The notes beneath the pieces were generated by a model that made no database searches, was not told the DNA's origin, and saw nothing but the letters and a program-made list of their open reading frames with translations. Of a DNA stretch of 64,000 bases, positions 1-7,591 are shown in pieces (position 1 is the first letter of the stretch; every line of letters begins with the position of its first letter). Location: positions 186,001-250,000 of the forward strand of contig NZ_QUEE01000006.1 in the NCBI RefSeq assembly GCF_003477885.1, in the 5' to 3' direction. Both the position numbers and the translations under genes were made by a program. This stretch comes from Lachnotalea sp. AF33-28. GTDB taxonomy: Bacteria; Bacillota; Clostridia; Lachnospirales; Lachnospiraceae.

Positions 1-1
1 G

Positions 2-1051
2 GCTGTGGTGAAAGGAAATCTGGAAACGGTGCAGGCCAGAAACGCGGAACCGATGGGCATGGGGCCTTATGTGTTTCAGGGCTATGAAAACTATGTGGTG
101 ACCATGACGGCTAACAGCGGCTATTATCGCGGCGCGCCCAAAGCATCCGAGCTTAAGGTGCAGGAATTAAACGAGAATCAGAAACTGGAGGCCGTGCTTT
201 CCGGCGCGGTGGATATCACGCAGCTGACGGCCACTCCGGAAGCATTTTCCCGATGTGAGGGCGCGGGCGTCAGCTATCTGCTGTCGGATGATACCGGTTT
301 TCAGTATATCGGCATCAATGCGGACAGAGTCAGTTCCTCGGATCTGCGAAAAGGCCTGATGAGCCTCATAGACAGAGAATCCGCGGTGTCTTCCTATTAC
401 GGGGGCCTGGCCGATATCGTGGAGCGCCCCATGTCGCCTGCCGCCCCGGAGTATCCGGCCGGTGCGGGCAGCTATTACAGCTACGATATTGAGCAGGCAA
501 AAGCGTTCTTTAAGGAAGCCGGCTACACCTCCAAAGACGGCCAGCTCTCCCACAAGAAGGACGGACAGCTGACGGTGAATATCGGCGTGGTGCGTCCGGT
601 GGAAAACCCCATGATGCAGCTGGTAAACCAGCTTAAATCTGCGCTGGAGAGCCTGGGGGCGGCCTGTAACATTATCGAGTACCAGTACGATATCATGTGG
701 GACAAGGCTGACCGGGAAACGCTGGATATGTGGGTCGGAACGATGGAAGGACTGACCGACAGCGATCTGTCCAGATCCTATGATATATCCGACAATCATT
801 TCGGACTGAAGGATGAGAAGCTTAAAAGCGCAATCGATGAGGGAATCGGTCTTTCGGATCTGGAGCAGCGCAGGGCGAAGGTAGCGGAGACCCTGGACCT
901 TCTGATGCAGAAGGCTGTGGTGCTGCCGGTCTGCCAGACTGTGAACATGACGGTTTATAACACCGATATGCTGAAGTCAGAGACGCTGCCAGGCCAGATT
1001 TCCCCTTATGAAGGTTATGAGGAGGGAATATATGGGATTGAAATGAAGTAA
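2..1051 (+). CDS. ABC transporter substrate-binding protein, family 5 (5'-truncated by window edge)
   Basis: This is the C-terminal part of an extracellular oligopeptide/nickel-type substrate-binding protein. The reading frame is open from the first bases, and the GTG codons at 5 and 8 have no ribosome site, so the true start lies outside the window. About 349 residues remain of a family that is usually 500-600 long. The family pattern is visible: a G-x-G-P-Y-x-F turn near the left edge (GMGPYVFQGY), a later YDIEQAKAFFKEAGY helix typical of the closing lobe, and a C-terminal lobe with a run of predicted helices. It would bind a peptide or small ligand outside the membrane for an importer whose permeases must lie to the left. 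The family is clear; the ligand cannot be told. Confidence 0.8.
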   Translation, partial: AVVKGNLETVQARNAEPMGMGPYVFQGYENYVVTMTANSGYYRGAPKASELKVQELNENQKLEAVLSGAVDITQLTATPEAFSRCEGAGVSYLLSDDTGFQYIGINADRVSSSDLRKGLMSLIDRESAVSSYYGGLADIVERPMSPAAPEYPAGAGSYYSYDIEQAKAFFKEAGYTSKDGQLSHKKDGQLTVNIGVVRPVENPMMQLVNQLKSALESLGAACNIIEYQYDIMWDKADRETLDMWVGTMEGLTDSDLSRSYDISDNHFGLKDEKLKSAIDEGIGLSDLEQRRAKVAETLDLLMQKAVVLPVCQTVNMTVYNTDMLKSETLPGQISPYEGYEEGIYGIEMK

Positions 1052-1092
1052 CACTGGGCGTTGATTGAAACAATATAATGAAGAATTGATAT

Positions 1093-1140
1093 AAAGCAGG
1101 CAAACTATACATATTTGTATGATTTGCCTGCTTTATTATT
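1093..1140 (+). terminator. Intrinsic terminator after the binding-protein gene
   Basis: A 12-bp perfect stem (AAAGCAGGCAAA at 1093-1104 with TTTGCCTGCTTT at 1123-1134) closes an 18-base loop and is followed by an AT-rich tail with a weak U-run. It lies about 40 bases after the stop codon at 1051, so it most probably ends the upstream transport operon. Confidence 0.65.
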
Positions 1141-1143
1141 ATA

Positions 1144-1264
1144 AAAACGATATATCCTCTGATTTTTAAAGAAAAATGTATAGTTTTCTAAAGAATAGCA
1201 GCCTTTTTTAATAGATTTTGACCGGAATGTAATGATATGATTTTGATGGGCTCACAAACGTTTG
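1144..1264 (+). promoter_or_regulatory. Candidate promoter/operator region of the first sugar operon
   Basis: This AT-rich stretch must hold the promoter for the operon starting at 1339. I see TTGACC at 1218-1223 with a weak TTTGAT 18 bases downstream, an AGAAAA/TTTTCT inverted repeat at 1170-1189, and a 10-base palindrome CAAACGTTTG at 1255-1264 near the expected start of transcription, of the kind bound by LacI-type repressors. An AAAACGATAT box at 1144-1153 resembles boxes near 20.2 kb. None of these is strong on its own. Confidence 0.3.
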
Positions 1265-1278
1265 GAGTTTACGAATAA

Positions 1279-1334
1279 GCACACCGATGTGTGCGTAGAT
1301 CATCAACCTTTCAGTTGTCGACAGAAAGGAGGGA
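1279..1334 (+). promoter_or_regulatory. Leader hairpin element, copy 1
   Basis: The last 60 bases before the gene at 1339 hold a GCACAC-CGAT-GTGTGC hairpin (1279-1294), then a CATCAAC...GTTGTCG imperfect hairpin containing CTTTCAGTTG, then ACAGAAAGGAGG. The same order of hairpin, CTTTCAGTTG.TGAC and GAAAGGAGG occurs at 50904-50959 ahead of gcvT. A CTTTC in the loop could pair with the GAAAG that begins the ribosome site. It may be a translation-control element or a mobile leader repeat. Confidence 0.5.
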
Positions 1335-1338
1335 GGTA

Positions 1339-2190
1339 ATGGCAGATCGCGGCTTGAAACTTGCATTCAGCACACTTTGCTGTATGGGATGGACGGTAGA
1401 TCGTGTGATTGCTTACTGCCAGGAATATGGATTTGAAGGGATCGAGCTTCGGTTAGGAGAGAACGCCATCATGTCAGCCGGCATGACGGAGGCAGAGAGA
1501 ATCCGTGCGGCAGTGAAACTTCGAAGTGCTGGAATTGATGTCACGGATATCGCTTCCAGCGTATGCATTAAGGGAATATCGACAGAGGAACTGAATCTGG
1601 CGGGTCAGGAACTTAGAAGCGCATTTGAGGTAGCTGAAAATTTTGAAGCCAGGGGTATCCGTATCTTCTTGGGAAATTTTATGAGAAGATATGATGATCC
1701 GACAGAGGGGATAGATTCCGGCAATCTTGAGGAGTTTCTGAAAAAGTACTGCGTTGAGGCGCGAAACAGGGGGCTTCAGCTCTGGATTGAAACTCATAAT
1801 GAGTATGCAAAGGGAGAGGATCTTCGCAAGCTTTTGGATCAGGTATGTCAGGAAAACTGCAAAGTGATATGGGATGTGCTGCATCCGTTGGAGGATGGAG
1901 AAGATCCGGAGGAAACTTGGAAGTGGCTGAAAAAGGACTGCGTACATGTACATATTAAAGATGGAAAACCTTTTGGAGATGCCATCCATCATGATTGGAA
2001 ATATACGTTTATTGGAGAGGGGCTTGTACCGTTGAGCAGGATTGTCGATATACTGCGGCGAGGTGGGTATAAGGGATACTATTCGCTGGAATGGGAATCG
2101 GCCTGGAGAGAAGAGTTAAATGTCCCGGAAGCAGGAGCGGAAGCAGTGCTGCCGGCCTATGCGGAGTATATGAGACATCTCATATACTAA
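1339..2190 (+). CDS. Sugar phosphate isomerase/epimerase family TIM-barrel protein
   Basis: A 283-residue cytoplasmic protein of the xylose isomerase-like TIM-barrel family (AP endonuclease 2 fold), whose members isomerise or epimerise sugars and keto-acids with a divalent metal. Likely metal ligands are spaced as in the family: Glu in WIETHNEY, Asp in VIWDVLHP, His in VHVHIKDG and Glu in YSLEWE near the C-terminus. The ATG at 1339 is chosen because GGAGGGAGG lies just before it; an open frame continues upstream to 1291 but runs into the leader hairpin. It is the first gene of an operon with an ABC sugar importer and a 2-hydroxyacid dehydrogenase, so it probably acts on the imported sugar. 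The substrate cannot be named. Confidence 0.8.
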   Translation: MADRGLKLAFSTLCCMGWTVDRVIAYCQEYGFEGIELRLGENAIMSAGMTEAERIRAAVKLRSAGIDVTDIASSVCIKGISTEELNLAGQELRSAFEVAENFEARGIRIFLGNFMRRYDDPTEGIDSGNLEEFLKKYCVEARNRGLQLWIETHNEYAKGEDLRKLLDQVCQENCKVIWDVLHPLEDGEDPEETWKWLKKDCVHVHIKDGKPFGDAIHHDWKYTFIGEGLVPLSRIVDILRRGGYKGYYSLEWESAWREELNVPEAGAEAVLPAYAEYMRHLIY

Positions 2191-2241
2191 CAGTTTCAGT
2201 TGCCGCGGCGGACTGATCCGGGCGGAAAGGGGAAATTATAT

Positions 2242-3168
2242 ATGACTAGAAAGATACAGATATCTGACAGTAAAACCAGAAATAACCTCAGTCTGTTCCT
2301 GATGTGTGTGCCGGCACTGGTATTTTTACTGTTGTTTAATTATCTGCCAATGTTCGGGGCTGTTGTGGCTTTCAAAAGGTATAGCATCGCAGAGGGAATC
2401 TGGGGAAGTCCCTGGTGCGGGCTGCAGAATTTCCGTTTTTTGTTCAGTACGGTGGATGCGTGGAGGATAACGAGGAATACCATTCTCTATAATCTAACGT
2501 TTATTATTCTGAATACGATGATTTCCCTGGCGCTCGCCTTTGCACTGGACGGGCTGAAAAAGAAATCCGGTTTGAAATTTTTTCAGACAGTAAATTTTTT
2601 TCCGCACTTTCTGTCTTGGGTCGTGGCGGGATTCATGCTCTATGCATTTTTGCAGCCGCAATATGGGCTGCTCAATCGTCTGCTGGGTCTGTTCGGAATG
2701 GAAGGGGTAAAATGGTATATGGATGCATCCTGCTGGATTGTGATTCTGCCGGTAATGTATGTATGGAAAAATGCAGGATATACTTCATTGATCTATTATT
2801 CCGGACTTCTGGGCATAGACAGCAGCATTGTGGAAGCGGCGCGTATGGACGGGGCAAATCCCCGACAGGTGCTGTTTTGGGTGAAGCTGCCGGAGCTAAG
2901 GCCGTTGATCATTACCATGTTGCTGCTGGCGGTCGGTAAAATATTTTATGCGGATTTCGGGCTCTTTTACAACCTCCCTCGTAATATAGGCATTCTTTAT
3001 GAGACAACGGATGTAATTGATACATATGTATACCGGTCTCTTAAAATTACAGGGGATATTGGCATGGGGGCGGCGGCTGGCCTGTATCAGTCACTCCTTG
3101 GCTTTTTACTCGTAATGGTGACTAATACAATCGTTAAAAAGACTGAACCGGACAGTGCACTGTTTTAA
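2242..3168 (+). CDS. Carbohydrate ABC transporter permease, LplB/YesP type
   Basis: A 308-residue inner-membrane permease with about six hydrophobic segments. Near the N-terminus it has the LplB-family pattern NYLPMFGAVVAFKRY followed by GIWGSPWCGLQNF. The EAA loop that docks the ATPase is visible as EAARMDGANPRQ. Together with the next gene it forms the membrane channel of a sugar or oligosaccharide importer. The ATG at 2242 follows AAAGGGGAAAT; the 14 codons upstream are open but lack a ribosome site. No ATPase gene is present in the operon, as is usual for this family, which borrows an MsmX-like ATPase encoded elsewhere. It is a paralogue of the permease at 20319. Confidence 0.9.
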   Translation: MTRKIQISDSKTRNNLSLFLMCVPALVFLLLFNYLPMFGAVVAFKRYSIAEGIWGSPWCGLQNFRFLFSTVDAWRITRNTILYNLTFIILNTMISLALAFALDGLKKKSGLKFFQTVNFFPHFLSWVVAGFMLYAFLQPQYGLLNRLLGLFGMEGVKWYMDASCWIVILPVMYVWKNAGYTSLIYYSGLLGIDSSIVEAARMDGANPRQVLFWVKLPELRPLIITMLLLAVGKIFYADFGLFYNLPRNIGILYETTDVIDTYVYRSLKITGDIGMGAAAGLYQSLLGFLLVMVTNTIVKKTEPDSALF

Positions 3169-3180
3169 GGGGGTGAAAAT

Positions 3181-4083
3181 TTGAGATCAGCGAGGAATAG
3201 AAAAAAGAAATGGAGTTTCGAACATGTTTTAGGTTTATTGATTCTGTGTTTGTTCTCGTTGCTGTGCATAGTGCCCATATGGTCTGTCATAAGCATTGCC
3301 CTTTCGGATGAGGCAATGATCTCACAATACGGATATTCTTTGATACCAAGGGGAATTACTTTGGATGCATTCCGTTATGTGATGGATTCTGCAGGATGGC
3401 AGCTGGCGAAAGCATATGGCGTTACGATAACCACAACCGCAGCCGGAACTGTATTGAGCCTGGTGTTTATGTCAATGATGGCATATGCACTGGCCAGACC
3501 CGACTTTAGGTGGGCCAGAATTTTTGGGTTTCTTGTATATTTTACACTGCTGTTTAACGGGGGGATGGTTCCTGGGTATATGGTGGTGACACGGGTGCTG
3601 CATCTAAAGGATACATTGGGTGCGCTGATATTTCCTTATGTGATTGGTGCCTGGAACCTTCTGCTCATGCGCACATTCTTCAAAGGCATTCCCTACGAGC
3701 TGATTGAGGCGGCTAAAATAGATGGAGCTGGTAATTTCAGTATTTATCTTAAGGTAACGGTGCCGCTGTGCAAAGCGGCGTTTGCAACGATCGGTGTGCT
3801 GGTTGCACTGCAATACTGGAATGACTGGTGGCTGCCGCTTTTATACATTGACAGCAATAAACTCGCCAACCTGCAGTATCTGCTATACCGGATTATGGCC
3901 AATATACAGGCAATTTCGGAAATGGCAGCTTCTGGTGCGGTGGATGTTGACTTTTCCAATATACCGTCCGAAACAGTACGTATGGCAATGTGTATTCTGG
4001 CGGCAGGGCCGATGCTGGTGGTGTTTCCGTTCTTCCAGAAGTTTTTTGCAAAGGGGATCATGGCGGGAAGCATAAAAGGATAG
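3181..4083 (+). CDS. Carbohydrate ABC transporter permease, YtcP/YesQ type
   Basis: A 300-residue membrane protein and the second permease of the importer. Six hydrophobic segments are visible. The family features are VPIWSVISIALSDEAMI near the N-terminus, a LFNGGMVPGY loop, and the EAA motif ELIEAAKIDGAG. It ends with the usual FFQKFFAKGIMAGSIKG tail. The start is a TTG at 3181, preceded by AAGGGGGTGAAAAT; no ATG with a comparable ribosome site exists nearby. It lies 12 bases after the first permease. The paralogue is at 21268. Confidence 0.9.
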   Translation: MRSARNRKKKWSFEHVLGLLILCLFSLLCIVPIWSVISIALSDEAMISQYGYSLIPRGITLDAFRYVMDSAGWQLAKAYGVTITTTAAGTVLSLVFMSMMAYALARPDFRWARIFGFLVYFTLLFNGGMVPGYMVVTRVLHLKDTLGALIFPYVIGAWNLLLMRTFFKGIPYELIEAAKIDGAGNFSIYLKVTVPLCKAAFATIGVLVALQYWNDWWLPLLYIDSNKLANLQYLLYRIMANIQAISEMAASGAVDVDFSNIPSETVRMAMCILAAGPMLVVFPFFQKFFAKGIMAGSIKG

Positions 4084-4136
4084 ATTAAGTGATACAAAAA
4101 AATACTGAAAACAAGAGAAGAAAGGTGGATCTCATT

Positions 4137-5699
4137 ATGAAGAGAGGAACAATTAAAAACTGGATGGCGGCTTTGCTGTGCGTATTCCTTATCACAGGCA
4201 TACTATCGGGGTGCAGGAACAGCGCGGAAAAGCCCTCGAACGATGATTCGACTGCACTGCTTACAACAGAAGAAACAGAAGGCACCGACTCGAATAACGA
4301 TTCGGAGGAAACTGGGCTGGATTATGTGGAGCTTGTATGGCATGGGAGTCAGATGGTATCTAAAGACAATGAAAAGGTTCAGGAGAAAATCAACGAGTAC
4401 CTGAGGGAAAAGTTAAATTGCACATTTAAATTTGTTACCGGCGATGACAGTAATATTGATCAAAAATTCTCAGTTATTCTGGCCAGCGGAGAACAGAGCG
4501 ATATCATGTGGACCAGCAACCATCGCAACGATACCTTCGCAAATATCTCCAAGGGGGCGTTTCTTCCACTGAATGATTTGCTGAAGCAATATGCTCCGAC
4601 CATGTATGAGGCGATCCCGGAATATGTGTGGAACTCGGTTACAGTCAATGGCAGTATTTATGCTGTGCCTGGCTATTTGCCCTACACGATGCAGCCCACG
4701 TTGCTTTTGAATAAAGATATCGTTGATTCTGTAGGGTATGATATGAGCCAGGTGGATACAATCATGGACCTGGAACCGCTGTTTGATAAGATATTGGAAA
4801 AATATCCTGACAAGATCTGTGTGGATGCCTCGCAGGGCTGGCTGGTAAGCTATGCCACTGCAGGCGTATTTGATCGGATTGAAAAATATTCAACCGTCGG
4901 CATCAATGTGGATGACCCTAATGCAAAGGTCACCACACAGTACTTAAGTGAATTTGGACAGGAGATCTTTAAGCTGGCCGAAAGATGGTATGAAGCAGGT
5001 TATTTTGATCCTAATGTCAATGCGGTTCAGGACAGTTCCGGAGACCGTAAAAATCAGAAGGTCGTGGGCTGGTTTCAACATATCGCCTATGACGGTTATG
5101 GATCAGATTTGGTAAAAGGAAATATGGGATTTGAGATGTATGAAGTACCATGTACAAACGAGCCTCCTTTGGTTGCAACCACCACAGTTTGCGGAAGCAT
5201 GCATGCGATTCCTATCTCCAGTAAGAATCCAGAGCGGGCCATGATGGTTATGGAACTGATTTTTACGGATAAATATCTGCAGGACCTGTTTGCATATGGC
5301 ATAGAGGGTGAACATTTTAACTATACGGATGACGGAAAAGTGGTTAAGACGGAAAGCGGAATGAACGGCTATAAGGAATTGGCAGCCGTAAAAAATATTA
5401 AGGTACAGTCAGTACTGGACAATTATCCGGATAACTATGTAGAGCTGGTTGAAGCCTATAATGACAGCGCACGGCCGTCACCGCTGATCGGATTCACTTA
5501 TGATTCGGCGGATACGTCACCTCTGCTGGCCTCGGTCAAGTCTGTATGGGATGAATATTTTGTGACGCTGGCCTGCGGAATGGTGGATTATGATACGGTA
5601 TATCCGCAGTTTGCAGCGAAGATGGAGCAGGCTGGGATCGATGAGTTGATTGCTGATGTACAAAGGCAGGTAGATGAATTCCTGAAAACAAAGCGATAG
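4137..5699 (+). CDS. Extracellular sugar-binding lipoprotein of the first importer
   Basis: A 520-residue solute-binding lipoprotein of the LipO/YtcQ/YesO type. It starts with a lipoprotein signal peptide (positive MKRGTIKNW, hydrophobic core, lipobox LSGC) so the mature Cys is membrane-anchored. A low-complexity acidic and Thr/Asp/Ser-rich linker follows, then a two-lobe binding domain beginning YVELVWHGSQ. It captures the oligosaccharide for the permeases at 2242 and 3181. The ATG at 4137 follows AAAGGTGGAT; an open extension to 4089 adds residues that would spoil the signal peptide. Ligand unknown; the paralogue is at 22246. Confidence 0.88.
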   Translation: MKRGTIKNWMAALLCVFLITGILSGCRNSAEKPSNDDSTALLTTEETEGTDSNNDSEETGLDYVELVWHGSQMVSKDNEKVQEKINEYLREKLNCTFKFVTGDDSNIDQKFSVILASGEQSDIMWTSNHRNDTFANISKGAFLPLNDLLKQYAPTMYEAIPEYVWNSVTVNGSIYAVPGYLPYTMQPTLLLNKDIVDSVGYDMSQVDTIMDLEPLFDKILEKYPDKICVDASQGWLVSYATAGVFDRIEKYSTVGINVDDPNAKVTTQYLSEFGQEIFKLAERWYEAGYFDPNVNAVQDSSGDRKNQKVVGWFQHIAYDGYGSDLVKGNMGFEMYEVPCTNEPPLVATTTVCGSMHAIPISSKNPERAMMVMELIFTDKYLQDLFAYGIEGEHFNYTDDGKVVKTESGMNGYKELAAVKNIKVQSVLDNYPDNYVELVEAYNDSARPSPLIGFTYDSADTSPLLASVKSVWDEYFVTLACGMVDYDTVYPQFAAKMEQAGIDELIADVQRQVDEFLKTKR

Positions 5700-5721
5700 A
5701 AAAGAGGCTGGAGAAATAGAA

Positions 5722-7539
5722 ATGACAGACAAGTATATGATTCTGGTCGAGGGACAGGCAGGCCGCCATTATGACATAGTAGAGTTGGAATGGCACAGTG
5801 ACAGAAACAAGAACATTTCAAGATATTGGGATATAGGGGAAAATGACCCGGATTATGAAATAGTGATGAAAGAACGGGAAAATTCGGCATGTGATGTGTT
5901 CTTTCCTGTAGTGGATATTGAAGTTGGTGCGGATATGTATGGAAAGATAGAATTTGGATCCGAACCTGTCCGGTATACATTTAATTATCATACGGATAAT
6001 ACGGTTTACGCAGGAAAACGCAGTATTGCGGTCAAGGGAGAGCAGCTGGAACCGTGGGAAAATATGTTATACGTAACACCTCGAACGGCCGGTCCTGCTT
6101 CCTTCTGTATTGTTAAAAGGATGAGGGTGCGCCCGGCTTCACAGTGTATGATTCGCGCTTCTATAAAGTGCTTGTCGGACAATACGGCAGGAATGGTGAG
6201 ATGTTATGGGCTGGATAGTGCGGGAAACAGAGAATGGATATTTGATCAGCGGGTTAATTCGCGGCGCCCGGCAGAGGTACAGGAACCTCTTAAGGGCACC
6301 TTATCAAAAGATGAGCTGAAAGAGGCAATTATTAGAACTTCTTCTTATCTGCAGAGAGCGGTAATACGATCGGAACACAGTCTCTTCAATGAAGGAATCT
6401 TTAGTTTTTATGACAGGGAAGCTGGGACTTACCGGTTAAGTCCCTGGATGTGGCATTGGGGAACTTCCATCTATGCTCTTCTTAGCGCTGCCTGTCAGGA
6501 TTTCTTTAATCAAAACCAACAAGAGAGACTGCTAAGGGATGCGTGGGGAATCGGAAATACATCTTTGAGATTTCAGGTTTATAATAAAGAGCATGTGACA
6601 GATGGATTTGGAACCTTCCGTGACGATGTGCGTGCTGCAGAGCCTGGAATGCTGGAATACATTACCTGCGGCAGTGACAGCAACTATCTGAGCGGATGGG
6701 GATGGATGCCGCTGTATCAGGCTACCGGGGACGGACGCTATCTAAGCGGAGCACAGAAGCTGGCTGCGGCTACAGGGCGGATGCTGGATACATTTGACCT
6801 GCCGCCACAGGATTATGCTTCCCTTGAAGCGGACTGGACCGCACATACACTGGATGAATCAGGATTCGGAACAGAAGGCCTTGCAGAATTATATGCGGAA
6901 GAACCCACAGAAGAATTAAAGGCGTTGATAAAGACGTATATCGATGCACACATAGCCAAGCTGGAACGCAGTGACGGTATGTGGGACAGGGCATGGCTTA
7001 GGAGAGAACAGCGAGCCGAGAAACTGATCTACCATACCCGTGCGGCCGCCTGGGCCATGGAAGGACTGCTCTCCAGCGCTAAGGTGTTACCGGAAGGTGC
7101 CTATCTATCCAAGGCGGTCCGGCTTGCGGAACATATGCTTAAAAATCAACAACCGGACGGACACTGGAATTACAGGTATAACGAGAAAGACGCGACTGTA
7201 GCCGGCGTCAGCGATAAAGGAACGGCGGTTTGGAGCATTCTGATGTCCAGACTCTATGATTTTACAGGAGAGACAAGGTATCTGGAAGCATCGAGGAAGG
7301 CTCTGGCCTGGTGCCTTAAAAATTTGTATACAGGGGAGGATGAACTGGAAAGAGGCGCGGTGGAGGCGACCAGCCCGCAATCCGCAGTCATCTACCGCAG
7401 ATGGTTTCCGATCACCTGTGTCTATGCCACAGCATTTATCTGCACAGCGGCTTGTATGGAGTATGAACGGATGAGCGGAACCTATAAGCCGTGGAATAAA
7501 TTGGAGAGCTCAAAACAGTTTAACCGGTTTAGAAAATAG
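5722..7539 (+). CDS. Uncharacterised protein, beta-rich N-terminus plus (alpha/alpha) barrel
   Basis: I do not recognise this 605-residue protein as a named family. Residues about 1-195 look beta-rich, like a carbohydrate-binding or jelly-roll domain. From about residue 200 to the end the pattern is of paired helices with repeated Trp/Tyr/Gly turns (SPWMWHWGTSIYALL, YLSGWGWMPLYQATGD, KNQQPDGHWNYRYNE, VSDKGTAVWSILMSRLYD), as in six-hairpin glycosidases and polysaccharide lyases. There is no signal peptide, so it would act in the cytoplasm on the sugar taken in by the importer 20 bases upstream. Candidate roles are an unsaturated-uronyl hydrolase or another glycosidase; this is inference from fold and context only. 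Confidence 0.6.
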   Translation: MTDKYMILVEGQAGRHYDIVELEWHSDRNKNISRYWDIGENDPDYEIVMKERENSACDVFFPVVDIEVGADMYGKIEFGSEPVRYTFNYHTDNTVYAGKRSIAVKGEQLEPWENMLYVTPRTAGPASFCIVKRMRVRPASQCMIRASIKCLSDNTAGMVRCYGLDSAGNREWIFDQRVNSRRPAEVQEPLKGTLSKDELKEAIIRTSSYLQRAVIRSEHSLFNEGIFSFYDREAGTYRLSPWMWHWGTSIYALLSAACQDFFNQNQQERLLRDAWGIGNTSLRFQVYNKEHVTDGFGTFRDDVRAAEPGMLEYITCGSDSNYLSGWGWMPLYQATGDGRYLSGAQKLAAATGRMLDTFDLPPQDYASLEADWTAHTLDESGFGTEGLAELYAEEPTEELKALIKTYIDAHIAKLERSDGMWDRAWLRREQRAEKLIYHTRAAAWAMEGLLSSAKVLPEGAYLSKAVRLAEHMLKNQQPDGHWNYRYNEKDATVAGVSDKGTAVWSILMSRLYDFTGETRYLEASRKALAWCLKNLYTGEDELERGAVEATSPQSAVIYRRWFPITCVYATAFICTAACMEYERMSGTYKPWNKLESSKQFNRFRK

Positions 7540-7591
7540 AGTATACTGGAATCGGGCAGGGAAATAACCGGAATATAAGGGGGATGGTAGA

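Noticed and set aside
167..799. A 210-codon open frame on the minus strand inside the binding-protein gene
   Set aside because: It overlaps a clear family 5 binding-protein gene and has no ribosome site or family resemblance; it is an antisense shadow.
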